DNA of 64,000 nt, from assembly GCF_006335015.1 (NCBI RefSeq), contig NZ_VDGT01000009.1, positions 181,022 to 245,021 on the forward strand, written 5' to 3'. Positions 27,092-35,231 of this stretch are shown in pieces. The notes under the pieces were generated by a model. The model had not been told where the DNA came from. It did no database searches and worked only from the letters and a program-made list of their open reading frames with translations. The DNA is from Streptomyces sedi. GTDB lineage: Bacteria; Actinomycetota; Actinomycetes; Streptomycetales; Streptomycetaceae. The translations under genes and the position numbers were made by a program. The stretch's first letter is position 1, and every line of letters begins with the position of its first letter.

Positions 27092-28170
27092 AGTCGTCCC
27101 TTCCGCCATTCCCTGGTGAGCAGATAGCCGAGGTAGAGGCCGCCGATGGCCATCGTGTAGATGCCCACCGGCATGTCGTCCATGGGCAGTTGCTGGGCGG
27201 CCAGGTCGGCGAGGACCAGCAGCAGCGAGCCCGTCAGCGCGGAGAGCAGCAGGTGCGCGCCCGAGCCGCCGGTGAGCCGGCGGGCGATCTGCGGCGCGGT
27301 CAGCGCGATGAACGCGATCGGCCCGGCGACGCTGATCGCGGCGGCCGACAGCAGCACCGAGAGCAGCACCGCCCGCGTGCGGGTCCGCTTGGGTTCGGCG
27401 CCCAGCGCGGCGGCGATCTCGTCGCCCATCTCGCCGATGTCCAGCCGCCTGGCCAGCGCCAGGGTCAACGGCAGCAGCACCAGCAGCGCCAGCCCGATGT
27501 CCCGGGCGTCCTCCCAGGAACGCGCGGCCAGCGAGCCGTTGACATAGGCGGTCAGCGCGGTGGCGCGTTCCCGTTCGACCGCGTAGACCACGTACTGGGT
27601 GATCGCGAGCGCGATGGCGGCGACGCCGATGCCGGCCACGATCAGCCGGCCGGGGTCGCGGAAGCCGGTGCCCGTGGAGAAGTACACCAGCGCGATCGCC
27701 GCCCCCGCGCCGACCAGCGCCCCCAGCGAGACCGGCACGTCCGGCATCTTCAACGCCACCACGGCCGCCCCGGCCCCGGCCCCGCCGCTCAGCCCGATGA
27801 CGTCGGGGCTGCCCAGCGGGTTGCGGGTGACGGACTGGAAGAGCGCGCCGGAGAGCCCGAACGCGGCGCCGGCGGCGATCGCCACCACCAGCCGGGGGCC
27901 GCGCAGCCGGTCCAGCACGAAGAGCGACTTGCCCTCGGCGCCACCGGTCAGCGCGGTGGGCAACTCGCCGAGCGGCACGCCGAGTTTCCCCATGGTGAGC
28001 GTCGCCACCGAGGCGGCCACCAGCGCCAGCACGATGCCGACGCCGACCAGCAGCGCCGCCCGGCTCATCGGCAGCGCCAGCCGGCGCCCGATCACGACCA
28101 TGCCCCGGGGGCGTTCCCCGCGCGCCCCCCGGACGCGCGCCCCCTCGGCGCGTTCCTCCGTCGCGGTCAC
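27088..28170 (-). CDS. FecCD-family iron-siderophore permease 2
   Basis: A 360-aa membrane protein with about nine or ten helices and FecCD landmarks: TRNPLGSPDVIGLSGGAGAGA, the cytoplasmic coupling loop around LGAEPKRTR, and the late GPIAFIALTAPQIARRL segment that docks the ATPase. It forms the translocation pore with the product of the upstream gene. The start is the GTG at 28170, inside a GTGA overlap with permease 1. Its first 30 residues are Arg/Gly/Glu-rich. Confidence 0.92.
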   Translation of the reverse strand: MTATEERAEGARVRGARGERPRGMVVIGRRLALPMSRAALLVGVGIVLALVAASVATLTMGKLGVPLGELPTALTGGAEGKSLFVLDRLRGPRLVVAIAAGAAFGLSGALFQSVTRNPLGSPDVIGLSGGAGAGAAVVALKMPDVPVSLGALVGAGAAIALVYFSTGTGFRDPGRLIVAGIGVAAIALAITQYVVYAVERERATALTAYVNGSLAARSWEDARDIGLALLVLLPLTLALARRLDIGEMGDEIAAALGAEPKRTRTRAVLLSVLLSAAAISVAGPIAFIALTAPQIARRLTGGSGAHLLLSALTGSLLLVLADLAAQQLPMDDMPVGIYTMAIGGLYLGYLLTREWRKGRL

Positions 28171-29210
28171 GCCGTCCCCCTCATCCGGCGCACCGCGTAG
28201 AGCAGCACGGGCGCGCCCACGAACGCGGTGACCACGCCGACCATCAGCTCCGAGGGGCGCATCACCACCCGGCCCAGCACGTCGGCGAGGAGCAGCAGCG
28301 TCGGCCCGACGACGGCCGAGAAGGCCAGTTGGAGCCGGAAGTCGATGCCGACCACCGCCCGCACGATGTGCGGAACGGCCAGGCCGACGAAGGCGATCGG
28401 GCCGACGGCCGCGGTGGCCGACGCGCACAGCAGGGTGGCGGCCAGCAGCCCGCCCGCCCTGATCAGCGTGGGGTTGGCGCCCAGCGAGTGCGCCGAGTCG
28501 TCGCCCAGCGCCAGCGCGTTGAGCCCGCCGGACAGCAGCAGCGCGAGGACGAGGCCGACGGCGGCGAACGGCAGCGCCGTCCAGAAGATCTCCATCGGCC
28601 GGCCACCGAGCGCGCCCACCACCCAGTAGCGGTAGCTGTCGAACGTGTCGGGATTGCTGAGCGTCACCAGCTGGATGTAGGCGGCCAGCACCGCCGAGAC
28701 CACGGCGCCGGCCAGCACCAGCCGCACCAGCCCCGTCGAGGCGCCGGCCGAGCCGATCGCGTAGACCAGCAGCCCGGCCAGGAACGCGCCGGGCAGCGCC
28801 CACCAGACCGCGCCCGACTGGCCGCCGGCGCCGAGGAACGCGGTCGCGGTCACCACCCCGGCCGAGGCGCCGGCGTTGACGCCCAGCAGTCCTGGGTCGG
28901 CGAGCGGGTTGCGGGTGATGCCCTGCATCAGGGTGCCGGCGACGGCCAGGCTGACGCCGGCCAGCACGCCGAGCGCGGTGCGCGGGTAGCGGCTCTCGAC
29001 GACGGTCGCGACATAGGGGTCGGCGTCGCCGCCGAGCGTCGCGAACACGTCGCCGAGCGAGGTGGTCTTCGCGCCGAAGACGACGCTGGCCGCCATCGCC
29101 GCCGCCAGTGCCGCCAGGCAGAGGACGAGGAGGCCGGCGATCCTGACGGCGCCCGGCCCCCGGGACGTGGCGCGGCCTGGGGCGGCCTTCGCTGCTGTGG
29201 TGACGGTCAT
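28167..29210 (-). CDS. FecCD-family iron-siderophore permease 1
   Basis: A 347-aa permease of the same family, with GITRNPLADPGLLGVNAGAS in the first half, LALGDDSAHSLGANP in the coupling region, and GPIAFVGLAVPHIVRA near the C-terminus. It heterodimerises with permease 2. It begins 30 nt after the binding-protein stop and has no strong Shine-Dalgarno sequence, so its translation may depend on the upstream gene. Confidence 0.92.
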   Translation of the reverse strand: MTVTTAAKAAPGRATSRGPGAVRIAGLLVLCLAALAAAMAASVVFGAKTTSLGDVFATLGGDADPYVATVVESRYPRTALGVLAGVSLAVAGTLMQGITRNPLADPGLLGVNAGASAGVVTATAFLGAGGQSGAVWWALPGAFLAGLLVYAIGSAGASTGLVRLVLAGAVVSAVLAAYIQLVTLSNPDTFDSYRYWVVGALGGRPMEIFWTALPFAAVGLVLALLLSGGLNALALGDDSAHSLGANPTLIRAGGLLAATLLCASATAAVGPIAFVGLAVPHIVRAVVGIDFRLQLAFSAVVGPTLLLLADVLGRVVMRPSELMVGVVTAFVGAPVLLYAVRRMRGTA

Positions 29211-29240
29211 CGTGGTGTGCGTGCCGGTGGTCGGGGCGGG

Positions 29241-30296
29241 TCAGTCGTCGAGGGTGGTCAGCGCCTCGTCGATCAGCGGCAGATAGCGGTCGATGCTCCA
29301 GGGCACGGTCAGCGGGTTGATGATCGAGGAGGCGGTGACGAACGGGTTGTCGTCGCTGGAGACGATACCGCCGCGCTCGACGGCCGGGATGGCCGCGTAC
29401 AGCGGCTGGCCCTCGATCTCGGTGCGGGTCTCCGCGTCGCTGTAGAACGTGAAGACCAGGTCGCTGTCGCCGAGTTGGTCGGCGTTCTCCAGGCCGATCA
29501 TCGCCGAGTCGGTGCCCTCCAGCTCCTCGAAGGTCTCGGCGACCGGGTCGACGGTCAGACCGAGCGAGGAGACCATCTCCACCCGCTGCTCCTCCGGCAG
29601 GAAGACGCCGAGGGTGCCGGGACCCGAGGTGTAGATGTAGGAGAAGGTGACGCCCTCGTACTCCGGGCGGGAGGCGGCGGCCTCGGCGAGCTGGTCGCGG
29701 ATGTCGCCGATCAGCACGTCGGCCTGGTCGGGCTGGCCGAGCGCGGTGGCGACCAGCTCGATCTGCTGGTCCCAGTTGGTGGACCACGGCAGGTCGGGGT
29801 AGGCCACGGTCGGCGCGATGTCGTTGAGGATGTCGAACTGGTCCTGGGTGATCCCGGACCAGGGCGCCAGGATGACGTCGGGCTCCAGCTCCAGGATGGC
29901 GTCGAAGTCGATGTTCTCGCCGCCGGTGAACTGCGTGGGCAGCTCGTCGCCGCGCTCGGTCACCGCCTCGTGGATCCACGGCAGGTAGCCGGTGTCGTCG
30001 CTGCCCCACTCGTAGGACTCGATGCCGACGGGGGTGCTGCCGAGGGCGATCGCGGTCTCGGCCGAGCCCTGGCCGAGGGTGACGACGCGCTCCGGCCGCT
30101 CGTCTATCTCGGCGTCGCCGAGGGCGCTCTCGATGGTGACGGGGAACGCCCCGCCGCCCTCCCCCTCGCCGGACGACGACTCGGTGGACCCGTCGTCGTC
30201 CGAGGACGAGCAGCCGCTGAGCACCAGCGCCGCCGAGGTGGCCACGGCGGCGAGGACGAGACGCTGACGGCGCGCGCTGAGCGGGGTGAGCGGCAT
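29241..30296 (-). CDS. Iron-siderophore-binding lipoprotein
   Basis: A 351-aa lipoprotein of the FepB/FecB type. It has a signal with lipobox LVLSGC (Cys near residue 29), an acidic Ser/Asp/Gly-rich linker, then two lobes joined by a long helix. Family segments include RPERVVTLGQGSAETAIALG at the start of the mature domain, LELEPDVILAP, and a C-terminal VTASSIINPLTVPWSIDRY. It captures a ferric siderophore and passes it to the FecCD permeases downstream. GAAGGA precedes the ATG. A DmdR/IdeR-like iron box lies 85 nt upstream, so the operon should be induced by iron starvation. No siderophore synthesis genes are adjacent, so it may scavenge foreign siderophores. Confidence 0.92.
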   Translation of the reverse strand: MPLTPLSARRQRLVLAAVATSAALVLSGCSSSDDDGSTESSSGEGEGGGAFPVTIESALGDAEIDERPERVVTLGQGSAETAIALGSTPVGIESYEWGSDDTGYLPWIHEAVTERGDELPTQFTGGENIDFDAILELEPDVILAPWSGITQDQFDILNDIAPTVAYPDLPWSTNWDQQIELVATALGQPDQADVLIGDIRDQLAEAAASRPEYEGVTFSYIYTSGPGTLGVFLPEEQRVEMVSSLGLTVDPVAETFEELEGTDSAMIGLENADQLGDSDLVFTFYSDAETRTEIEGQPLYAAIPAVERGGIVSSDDNPFVTASSIINPLTVPWSIDRYLPLIDEALTTLDD

Positions 30297-30380
30297 GGAC
30301 GTTCCTTCTGTTGGGGCCTGTCCCGTCGGGGACGCGACGGGTGGCGGACGGGGGGTCCGACGAGTTGAACGACGCGGAGC

Positions 30381-30399
30381 TTAGGTAAGCCTAAGCTTA
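30381..30399 (-). promoter_or_regulatory. Iron box (DmdR/IdeR-type operator)
   Basis: The site TTAGGTAAGCCTAAGCTTA, read on the other strand, fits the actinomycete iron box TTAGGTTAGGCTAACCTAA at about 15 of 19 positions. It lies 85 nt upstream of the siderophore-binding protein start, in an AT-rich pocket of otherwise GC-rich DNA. Confidence 0.8.
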
Positions 30400-30552
30400 G
30401 ACTACGGTCGCCGTCGGGCCGCCGGGCACCCCAACTCTCCACGCCGGGCGGCGGCGCGCCCCGAGAGCGTCGACAACTCCCGCGACGCGCCGCCGCGTTG
30501 CCCGTTCAGCCGGCCCGGAGCCCCGGGCTCACGCGCTCGTCCCCACCGCGGG

Positions 30553-32157
30553 TCACGGCTTGGCGGCGGCGGGCGCCCGCTCTTCGCGCGCCTGCTCCCC
30601 GTCGCCCTCGGGGGCCGGCGCGAGGTCGAGACTGTCACGCAGCGTGGTCGGGGTGAGAAAGAGCGCCGCGAGCAGGCCGACCAGCGCGATGCCGGCCGAG
30701 ATCAGGAAGATGTGGCCGGTCGCGTCCCCGTAGGCGGCCCGCACGATGCCCCTGACCGCCGGGTCCATCGCCTCGACGTTGAGCGTCGAGCCGCCGGCCG
30801 CGTCGCCCGAGGCCGGAATGCCGGCGGCGGTCAGCCCCTCGGCGATCTTCGTCGACACCTGGTGGGCGAGGACCGCGCCGAGCACCGAGACGCCCATGGT
30901 GCCGCCGAGCGAACGGAAGAAGGTGACGACCCCTGAGGCGGCGCCGATCTCGTTCAGCGGGACGGTGTTCTGCACCACCAGCAGCAGGTTCTGCATCGAC
31001 ATGCCCACGCCGACGCCGACGAGGAACATCCCGGCGCCGACGATCCCGAGCGAGGTCTGGTGGTCGATGGTGGACAGCGTCAGAAAGCCCAGCGTGAGCG
31101 AGACCACGCCGGCGACGATGAACGGCTTGACGTGCCCGGTGCGGGAGACCAGCCGGCCCGAGACCGCGGCGCTGAGCAGCACCCCCGCCATCATCGGTAT
31201 GGTCAGCAGGCCGGCCTCGGTGGGCGTGTAGCCGCGCCCGACCTGGAAGTACTGGCCGAGGAAGACCGCGCCGCCGAACATCGCCATGCCGACCGAGAGG
31301 CTGGCCACGATCGCCAGCGCCGGGTCCCGGCGCCGCACCACGTGCAGCGGGACGACCGGCTCCCGCACCCGCGCCTCGACCAGCACCGCGGCCAGGCCGA
31401 GCACCAGCGCGGAGCCGACCATGGCGCCGGTCTGCCAGGAGAGCCAGGCGAACTCGGCGTCGACGAAGGTGACCCAGAGCAGCAGCAGGCTCACGCTCAC
31501 GGCGATCAGCGAGGCACCCAGGTAGTCCACCGTGGCGTCCGGGCGGCGCACCTCGACCAGCTTCAGCGTGCGGGCGAGCATCACCAGCGCCAGCAGCGTG
31601 AACGGCACCCCGACGAAGAAGCACCAGCGCCAGCCCAGCCACGACAGGTCGGTGATGGCCCCGCCGAGCAGCGGACCGCCGACGGTGGCGACGGCCATCA
31701 CGCCGCCGAGGTAGCCGTTGTAACGCCCGCGCTCCTTGGGGCTGACCATGGCCGCGATCACCACCTGGACCAGCACCTGGAGGGCGCCGAGCCCCAGCCC
31801 CTGCACGGCGCGGAAGGCGATCAGCTGCTCCGCGCTCTGCGCGAACCCGCAGGCCAGCGACGAGAGGCTGAAGATCAGGATGCCGATGGTGAGCAGCAGC
31901 TTCTTGCTGAAGAGGTCGGCGAGCTTGCCCCAGACCGGGGTGGAGGCGGTGGATGTCAGCAGGGTGGCGGTGACCACCCAGGTGTACTGGGACTGGGTGC
32001 CGTTCAGCGAGCCGATGATCTGCGGCAGGGCGACCGAGACGATCGTCGAACTGATCATCGCCATAAAGAGAACGGTCATCAGTCCACTCATGGCCCGCAG
32101 GACATGACGGTGGTCCATCGGCGCGCCCTGGGACGGCACGACGGTCTGTGCGCTCAC
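30553..32157 (-). CDS. MFS drug exporter, EmrB/QacA (DHA2, 14-TM) family
   Basis: A 534-aa membrane protein with 14 hydrophobic segments. Motif A-like GKLADLFSKK follows the second helix, with the DHA2 feature QYTWVVTATLLTS in front of it and GLGLGALQVLVQVV farther on. A C-terminal polar tail is rich in Glu and Ala. Such proteins export drugs or toxic metabolites with protons. The GTG at 32157 has GGAGG 6 nt upstream, and an internal ATG at the MDHRH segment is a weaker start. It is divergent from a TetR gene across 115 bp, the usual repressor/exporter layout. Confidence 0.9.
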   Translation of the reverse strand: MSAQTVVPSQGAPMDHRHVLRAMSGLMTVLFMAMISSTIVSVALPQIIGSLNGTQSQYTWVVTATLLTSTASTPVWGKLADLFSKKLLLTIGILIFSLSSLACGFAQSAEQLIAFRAVQGLGLGALQVLVQVVIAAMVSPKERGRYNGYLGGVMAVATVGGPLLGGAITDLSWLGWRWCFFVGVPFTLLALVMLARTLKLVEVRRPDATVDYLGASLIAVSVSLLLLWVTFVDAEFAWLSWQTGAMVGSALVLGLAAVLVEARVREPVVPLHVVRRRDPALAIVASLSVGMAMFGGAVFLGQYFQVGRGYTPTEAGLLTIPMMAGVLLSAAVSGRLVSRTGHVKPFIVAGVVSLTLGFLTLSTIDHQTSLGIVGAGMFLVGVGVGMSMQNLLLVVQNTVPLNEIGAASGVVTFFRSLGGTMGVSVLGAVLAHQVSTKIAEGLTAAGIPASGDAAGGSTLNVEAMDPAVRGIVRAAYGDATGHIFLISAGIALVGLLAALFLTPTTLRDSLDLAPAPEGDGEQAREERAPAAAKP

Positions 32158-32259
32158 GCGCGACCTCCAGCGGAGACGTTCCGGGTGTGTGTGAGAAGAC
32201 CGTTTCACTGTACATGCACTTTGGGCATAATTGCTCAGTGGGTAACTTTGCCCGCCAGG

Positions 32260-32272
32260 TAAGATCTCGGAC
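32260..32272 (+). promoter_or_regulatory. -10 box of a probable leaderless tetR transcript
   Basis: TAAGAT at 32260-32265 ends 7 nt before the tetR ATG and no Shine-Dalgarno sequence is present, the usual arrangement for actinobacterial leaderless mRNAs. No good -35 box is seen. The imperfect inverted repeat around GGGTAACTTTGCCC just upstream may be the operator. Confidence 0.5.
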
Positions 32273-32860
32273 ATGGAGACCATCACGGGACTGCGCGAGC
32301 GCAAGAAGGCCGCCACCCGGCAGGCGGTACACGAGGCCGCGTTGCGCCTGACCGTAGAGCACGGCATCGAGAACGTCACCGTGGAGGCGATCGCCGACGC
32401 CGCCGACATCTCGCGGCGGACCTTCTCCAACTACTTCTCGTCCAAGGAGGACGCCCTCCTCTTCGACGAGGAGCGGCGCACCAGGACCCTCGTCGAGACG
32501 CTGCGCCAGCGCCCGCCCGAGGAGTCCGCCTGGCAGGCCCTCCTCGCCGCCGCCCACTCTCTCTCCCCCCGCGCGGGCACCCCGGAGGAACGCGCCTGGG
32601 CGGCCCGCAGCAAGCTCGCGATGCGCCACCCGTCGCTGCTGGCGCGGCAGATGAGCATGCACGTGGCGCTGGAACGCGACCTGGTCGACGCCATCACCGG
32701 CCGCCCGGGCACCGACCACATCCGCCCCGAGGTCTACGCCGGCGCCTTCCTCACGTCCCTGCGCATCGCCACCCGCCGCTGGGTCGAGCGGGAGGGCTCG
32801 GAGGACCTGATGGAGCTGCTCACCGAGATCGAACGGGAGATCTCCCAGGCGTTTCCGTAG
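32273..32860 (+). CDS. TetR family regulator, probable repressor of the divergent MFS exporter
   Basis: A 195-aa one-component regulator. The N-terminal helix-turn-helix covers residues about 10-56 (RKKAATRQAVHEAALRL, then IADAADISRRTFSNYFSSKE). The rest is an alpha-helical ligand-binding and dimerisation domain with no recognised ligand. It is divergent from the EmrB/QacA-type exporter with a 115-bp shared region. It probably represses that gene, and perhaps itself, until an exporter substrate binds. Translation probably starts at the first base of the mRNA. Confidence 0.9.
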   Translation: METITGLRERKKAATRQAVHEAALRLTVEHGIENVTVEAIADAADISRRTFSNYFSSKEDALLFDEERRTRTLVETLRQRPPEESAWQALLAAAHSLSPRAGTPEERAWAARSKLAMRHPSLLARQMSMHVALERDLVDAITGRPGTDHIRPEVYAGAFLTSLRIATRRWVEREGSEDLMELLTEIEREISQAFP

Positions 32861-33059
32861 CCACCGCGCGGCGAGGCTTCAGGACCGGGGAAAATCCGCG
32901 ACCGGCCGGCCGGGGCGCCCCCGCGATCGCGCCGAGCGCTGTCCCGCCGCCTGCCGTTGCTCGTAGCCGCCTTCGCGGCCCGCGAGTCCGTACGCGGTCT
33001 CCGAGTTCGGCGACGCTCCCGCGCGGAACGCGCCCTCGCCGCGTGGGCCCCGACACGAC

Positions 33060-33098
33060 CGCGCCCCGCCGGGCGTGGTGGGGGGCCGGCGGGGCGCG
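33060..33098. terminator. Hairpin between convergent tetR and cold-shock genes
   Basis: CGCGCCCCGCCGG at 33060-33072 pairs perfectly with CCGGCGGGGCGCG at 33086-33098, a 13-bp stem with a 13-nt loop. The rest of the 276-bp gap shows no gene. Confidence 0.65.
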
Positions 33099-33136
33099 GG
33101 GGGCCTCCGGTGGAGGGAGGGCCGGGGTGGGGTGGG

Positions 33137-33577
33137 TCAGGAGGCGAGCCAGCCGTGGCCGCGGGCGAGGCGTTCCACGCCCTGGCGGACCTGGAGGATC
33201 TGGGCGGCGGTCAGGCTGGGGACGCCCTCCAACAGCGTCTCGGTCAGCTCCTGCCGGAACTCGCGCGGCGAGAGCACGTCGCACAACCCGTCCTCGACCA
33301 CCCCTCCCCCGGCGGCGGCCGGCTCCGCGCGGGCCGCGACGGGCTGCGGGGCCTCGGCCGGCGCCGCGGCGCCCTTCCTGACGACGCTCACCAGCGACGC
33401 CTTCGGACCGCGTTCCCCCTCGGCGACGTCGAACTCCACGACGGCGCCCGGCTGGTACAGATGCTTGTCATCCAGAAGGTCGTTCGCGTGCATGAAGACG
33501 TCTTCACCTCCCTCGTCCGGGATGATGAATCCGTAACCGCGGATGTCGTCAAAACGGACAACCCTGCCCTGCGTCAT
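33137..33577 (-). CDS. Cold-shock-domain protein with C-terminal extension
   Basis: A 146-aa protein. Residues 1-65 form a cold-shock domain, an OB fold that binds single-stranded nucleic acid, with RNP-like segments RGYGFIIPDE and DVFMHANDL. The second matches the usual VFVHxS motif only loosely. A Pro/Ala-rich linker (about 70-95) leads to a helical C-terminal region of about 50 residues (SPREFRQELTETLLEGVPSL) not found in the classic 67-aa cold-shock proteins. Extended forms like this occur in Streptomyces. The ATG at 33577 has GAGGTG upstream. It may bind RNA under stress, but no target is known. Confidence 0.88.
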   Translation of the reverse strand: MTQGRVVRFDDIRGYGFIIPDEGGEDVFMHANDLLDDKHLYQPGAVVEFDVAEGERGPKASLVSVVRKGAAAPAEAPQPVAARAEPAAAGGGVVEDGLCDVLSPREFRQELTETLLEGVPSLTAAQILQVRQGVERLARGHGWLAS

Positions 33578-33744
33578 AACACACCTCACCACACGAGCCA
33601 GTTAGCTCAACAGCCAATCCTCCCGGCACACTACCAAGCCTCCCCGTGACCAGGGGCCGCTTCTCCGTGACAGGTCACACCGCGCGACGCGCGGCGGGGC
33701 ATCTCCGGAAGGGCGTGCGAAGGGCGTTCGGACCCAACTCGGGT

Positions 33745-33760
33745 ATTGGTCCAGACTATT
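33745..33760 (+). promoter_or_regulatory. Candidate DasR-type operator (dre-like)
   Basis: ATTGGTCCAGACTATT matches the DasR response-element consensus ACTGGTCTAGACCAGT at 12 of 16 positions. It abuts and partly overlaps the -35 box of the GH5 gene. Similar TGGTCTAGACC elements lie before many Streptomyces chitinase-regulon genes. Binding is inferred only. Confidence 0.45.
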
Positions 33761-33787
33761 GACGGCTTCCCGAAGTCTGCTTACTTT
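33759..33787 (+). promoter_or_regulatory. Predicted promoter of the GH5 gene
   Basis: TTGACG at 33759-33764 and TACTTT at 33782-33787 are separated by 17 nt, a good match to the vegetative sigma consensus. It would give a leader of about 70 nt before the ATG at 33863. Confidence 0.7.
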
Positions 33788-33862
33788 CAGGGCCGACCCA
33801 GCTCCCGCGATCCCCCACCGCCTTGGGCCGCCCCGCCCCGGCGCGATCGGAGAAGACAGGTT

Positions 33863-34978
33863 ATGCGCATATCGCGATCCTCTCGTTCGGAAGTCCAGGG
33901 TTCCGCGGACCAGCCCCCGCGCGCCCGCAGCAGGTCGCGTCAACACCGTTCGGCGCGCCTGTGGTTGGCCGGCGTGCTGGCGGCGGGCACGGCCTTCGCC
34001 GGCGCCTCGTTGGCCACCGCGGGCGAGGAGGGCGAGGCCGCCGAGGCGGCGCCGGAGGCCGTCACCCCGTTCGCCGAGCACGGCGCGCTGGAGGTGTGCG
34101 GGACCACGCTCTGCGGCGAGAGCGGCGAGCCCGTGCAGCTGCGCGGCATGAGCACGCACGGCACCCAGTGGTTCGAGAACTGCGTGACCGACGAGTCCCT
34201 GGACGTCCTGGCCGACGACTGGGGCGCCGACGTGATCCGCGTCTCCACCTATGTGCAGGAGGACGGCTACGAGACGGATCCCGCCTACTTCACCGACCTG
34301 GCCAGCCGGATCATCGACCAGGCGACCGCGCGGGACATGTACGTGGTCGTCGACTGGCACATGTTGACCCCCGGCGACCCGAACGCGAACACCGAACTGG
34401 CCAAGCAGTTCTTCACGGAGATCACCGCGCGCCACGGCGACCAGGACAACCTGCTGTACGAGATCGCCAACGAGCCCAACGGCGTCGGCTGGTCCTCGAT
34501 CAGGAGCTACGCCGAGGAGGTCATCCCGGTCGTGCGGGCCGGCGATCCGGACGGCGTGGTGATCGTCGGCACCCCGGGCTGGTCCTCGCTGGGCGTCTCG
34601 GACGGCTCGGACGAGGCGGAGATCGTCGCCGATCCGGTGAACGCGGAGAACGTGATGTACACGTTCCACTTCTACGCGGCCTCCCACCAGGAGGGCTACA
34701 TCGACACCCTGGCCCGCGCCGCCGACCAACTGCCCATCTTCGTCACGGAGTTCGGCACCGAGGAGTACACCGGTGACGGCGGCGCCGACTTCGCGTTCGC
34801 CGAGCGGTACCTGGACCTGCTGGCCGAGAAGAACATCAGCTGGACCAACTGGAACTACTCGGACGACTTCCGCACCGGCGCCGTCTTCCAGCCCGGCACC
34901 TGCGACGCGGGCTCCTGGTCCGACCCGGGCTCGCTGAAGGAGTCCGGTGCCTGGATCAGCGAGCGCATCAGGGGCTGA
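33863..34978 (+). CDS. Secreted glycoside hydrolase family 5 (endoglucanase-like)
   Basis: A 371-aa secreted enzyme. A long basic N-region with many Arg and Ser precedes a hydrophobic core ending near residue 55, so Sec or Tat export is likely. From residue about 75 it is a GH5 (beta/alpha)8 barrel: LRGMSTHG near the start, WHMLTPGDPN, proton donor Glu204 in IANEPNG, and nucleophile Glu296 in VTEFG. GH5 of this form usually cuts beta-1,4-glucans. No carbohydrate-binding module is present, so it is a stand-alone catalytic domain. It has its own promoter and a strong terminator, so it is monocistronic. Confidence 0.9.
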   Translation: MRISRSSRSEVQGSADQPPRARSRSRQHRSARLWLAGVLAAGTAFAGASLATAGEEGEAAEAAPEAVTPFAEHGALEVCGTTLCGESGEPVQLRGMSTHGTQWFENCVTDESLDVLADDWGADVIRVSTYVQEDGYETDPAYFTDLASRIIDQATARDMYVVVDWHMLTPGDPNANTELAKQFFTEITARHGDQDNLLYEIANEPNGVGWSSIRSYAEEVIPVVRAGDPDGVVIVGTPGWSSLGVSDGSDEAEIVADPVNAENVMYTFHFYAASHQEGYIDTLARAADQLPIFVTEFGTEEYTGDGGADFAFAERYLDLLAEKNISWTNWNYSDDFRTGAVFQPGTCDAGSWSDPGSLKESGAWISERIRG

Positions 34979-35010
34979 CACCCCGGGCGCGACGCCCGGA
35001 ACCCACCACG

Positions 35011-35060
35011 CGGCGGTGCCGCGCCCCCCGGCCAGCGGGGGCGCGGCACCGCCGTCTTTT
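35011..35060 (+). terminator. Strong Rho-independent terminator after GH5
   Basis: A perfect 18-bp stem (35011-35028 with 35037-35054, beginning CGGCGGTGCCGCG) with an 8-nt loop is followed by TCTTTTAT, a rare T-tract in this GC-rich DNA. Confidence 0.93.
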
Positions 35061-35132
35061 ATCGCTCATGCCCGATTTTCCCCCGCCCGGGACCGGCTGT
35101 TTTTCTTATAGAGGGAACTTCCAGCGAATGTA

Positions 35133-35161
35133 TTGCTGTAGGCGGAATCAGGTCGTAGCTT
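35133..35161 (+). promoter_or_regulatory. Predicted promoter of the nitrate/sulfonate-type ABC operon
   Basis: TTGCTG at 35133-35138 and TAGCTT at 35156-35161 are separated by 17 nt. A leader of about 28 nt would precede the 11-codon ORF at 35196. Confidence 0.6.
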
Positions 35162-35195
35162 GCGAGGCACCCGCTTCACGCACGAAGGAGTCGCC

Positions 35196-35231
35196 ATGAG
35201 CTGGTCCGAAACTACCTCTGTCGCATCATGA
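35196..35231 (+). CDS. 11-codon leader ORF coupled to the ABC permease
   Basis: GAAGGAG sits 7 nt before an ATG that opens MSWSETTSVAS and then stops. The stop overlaps the permease ATG in ATGA. The permease has no other ribosome-binding site of its own, so it depends on termination of this peptide. The peptide is Ser/Thr-rich and contains no run of one rare codon that would suggest classic attenuation. It may simply be a translation initiator. Confidence 0.65.
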   Translation: MSWSETTSVAS

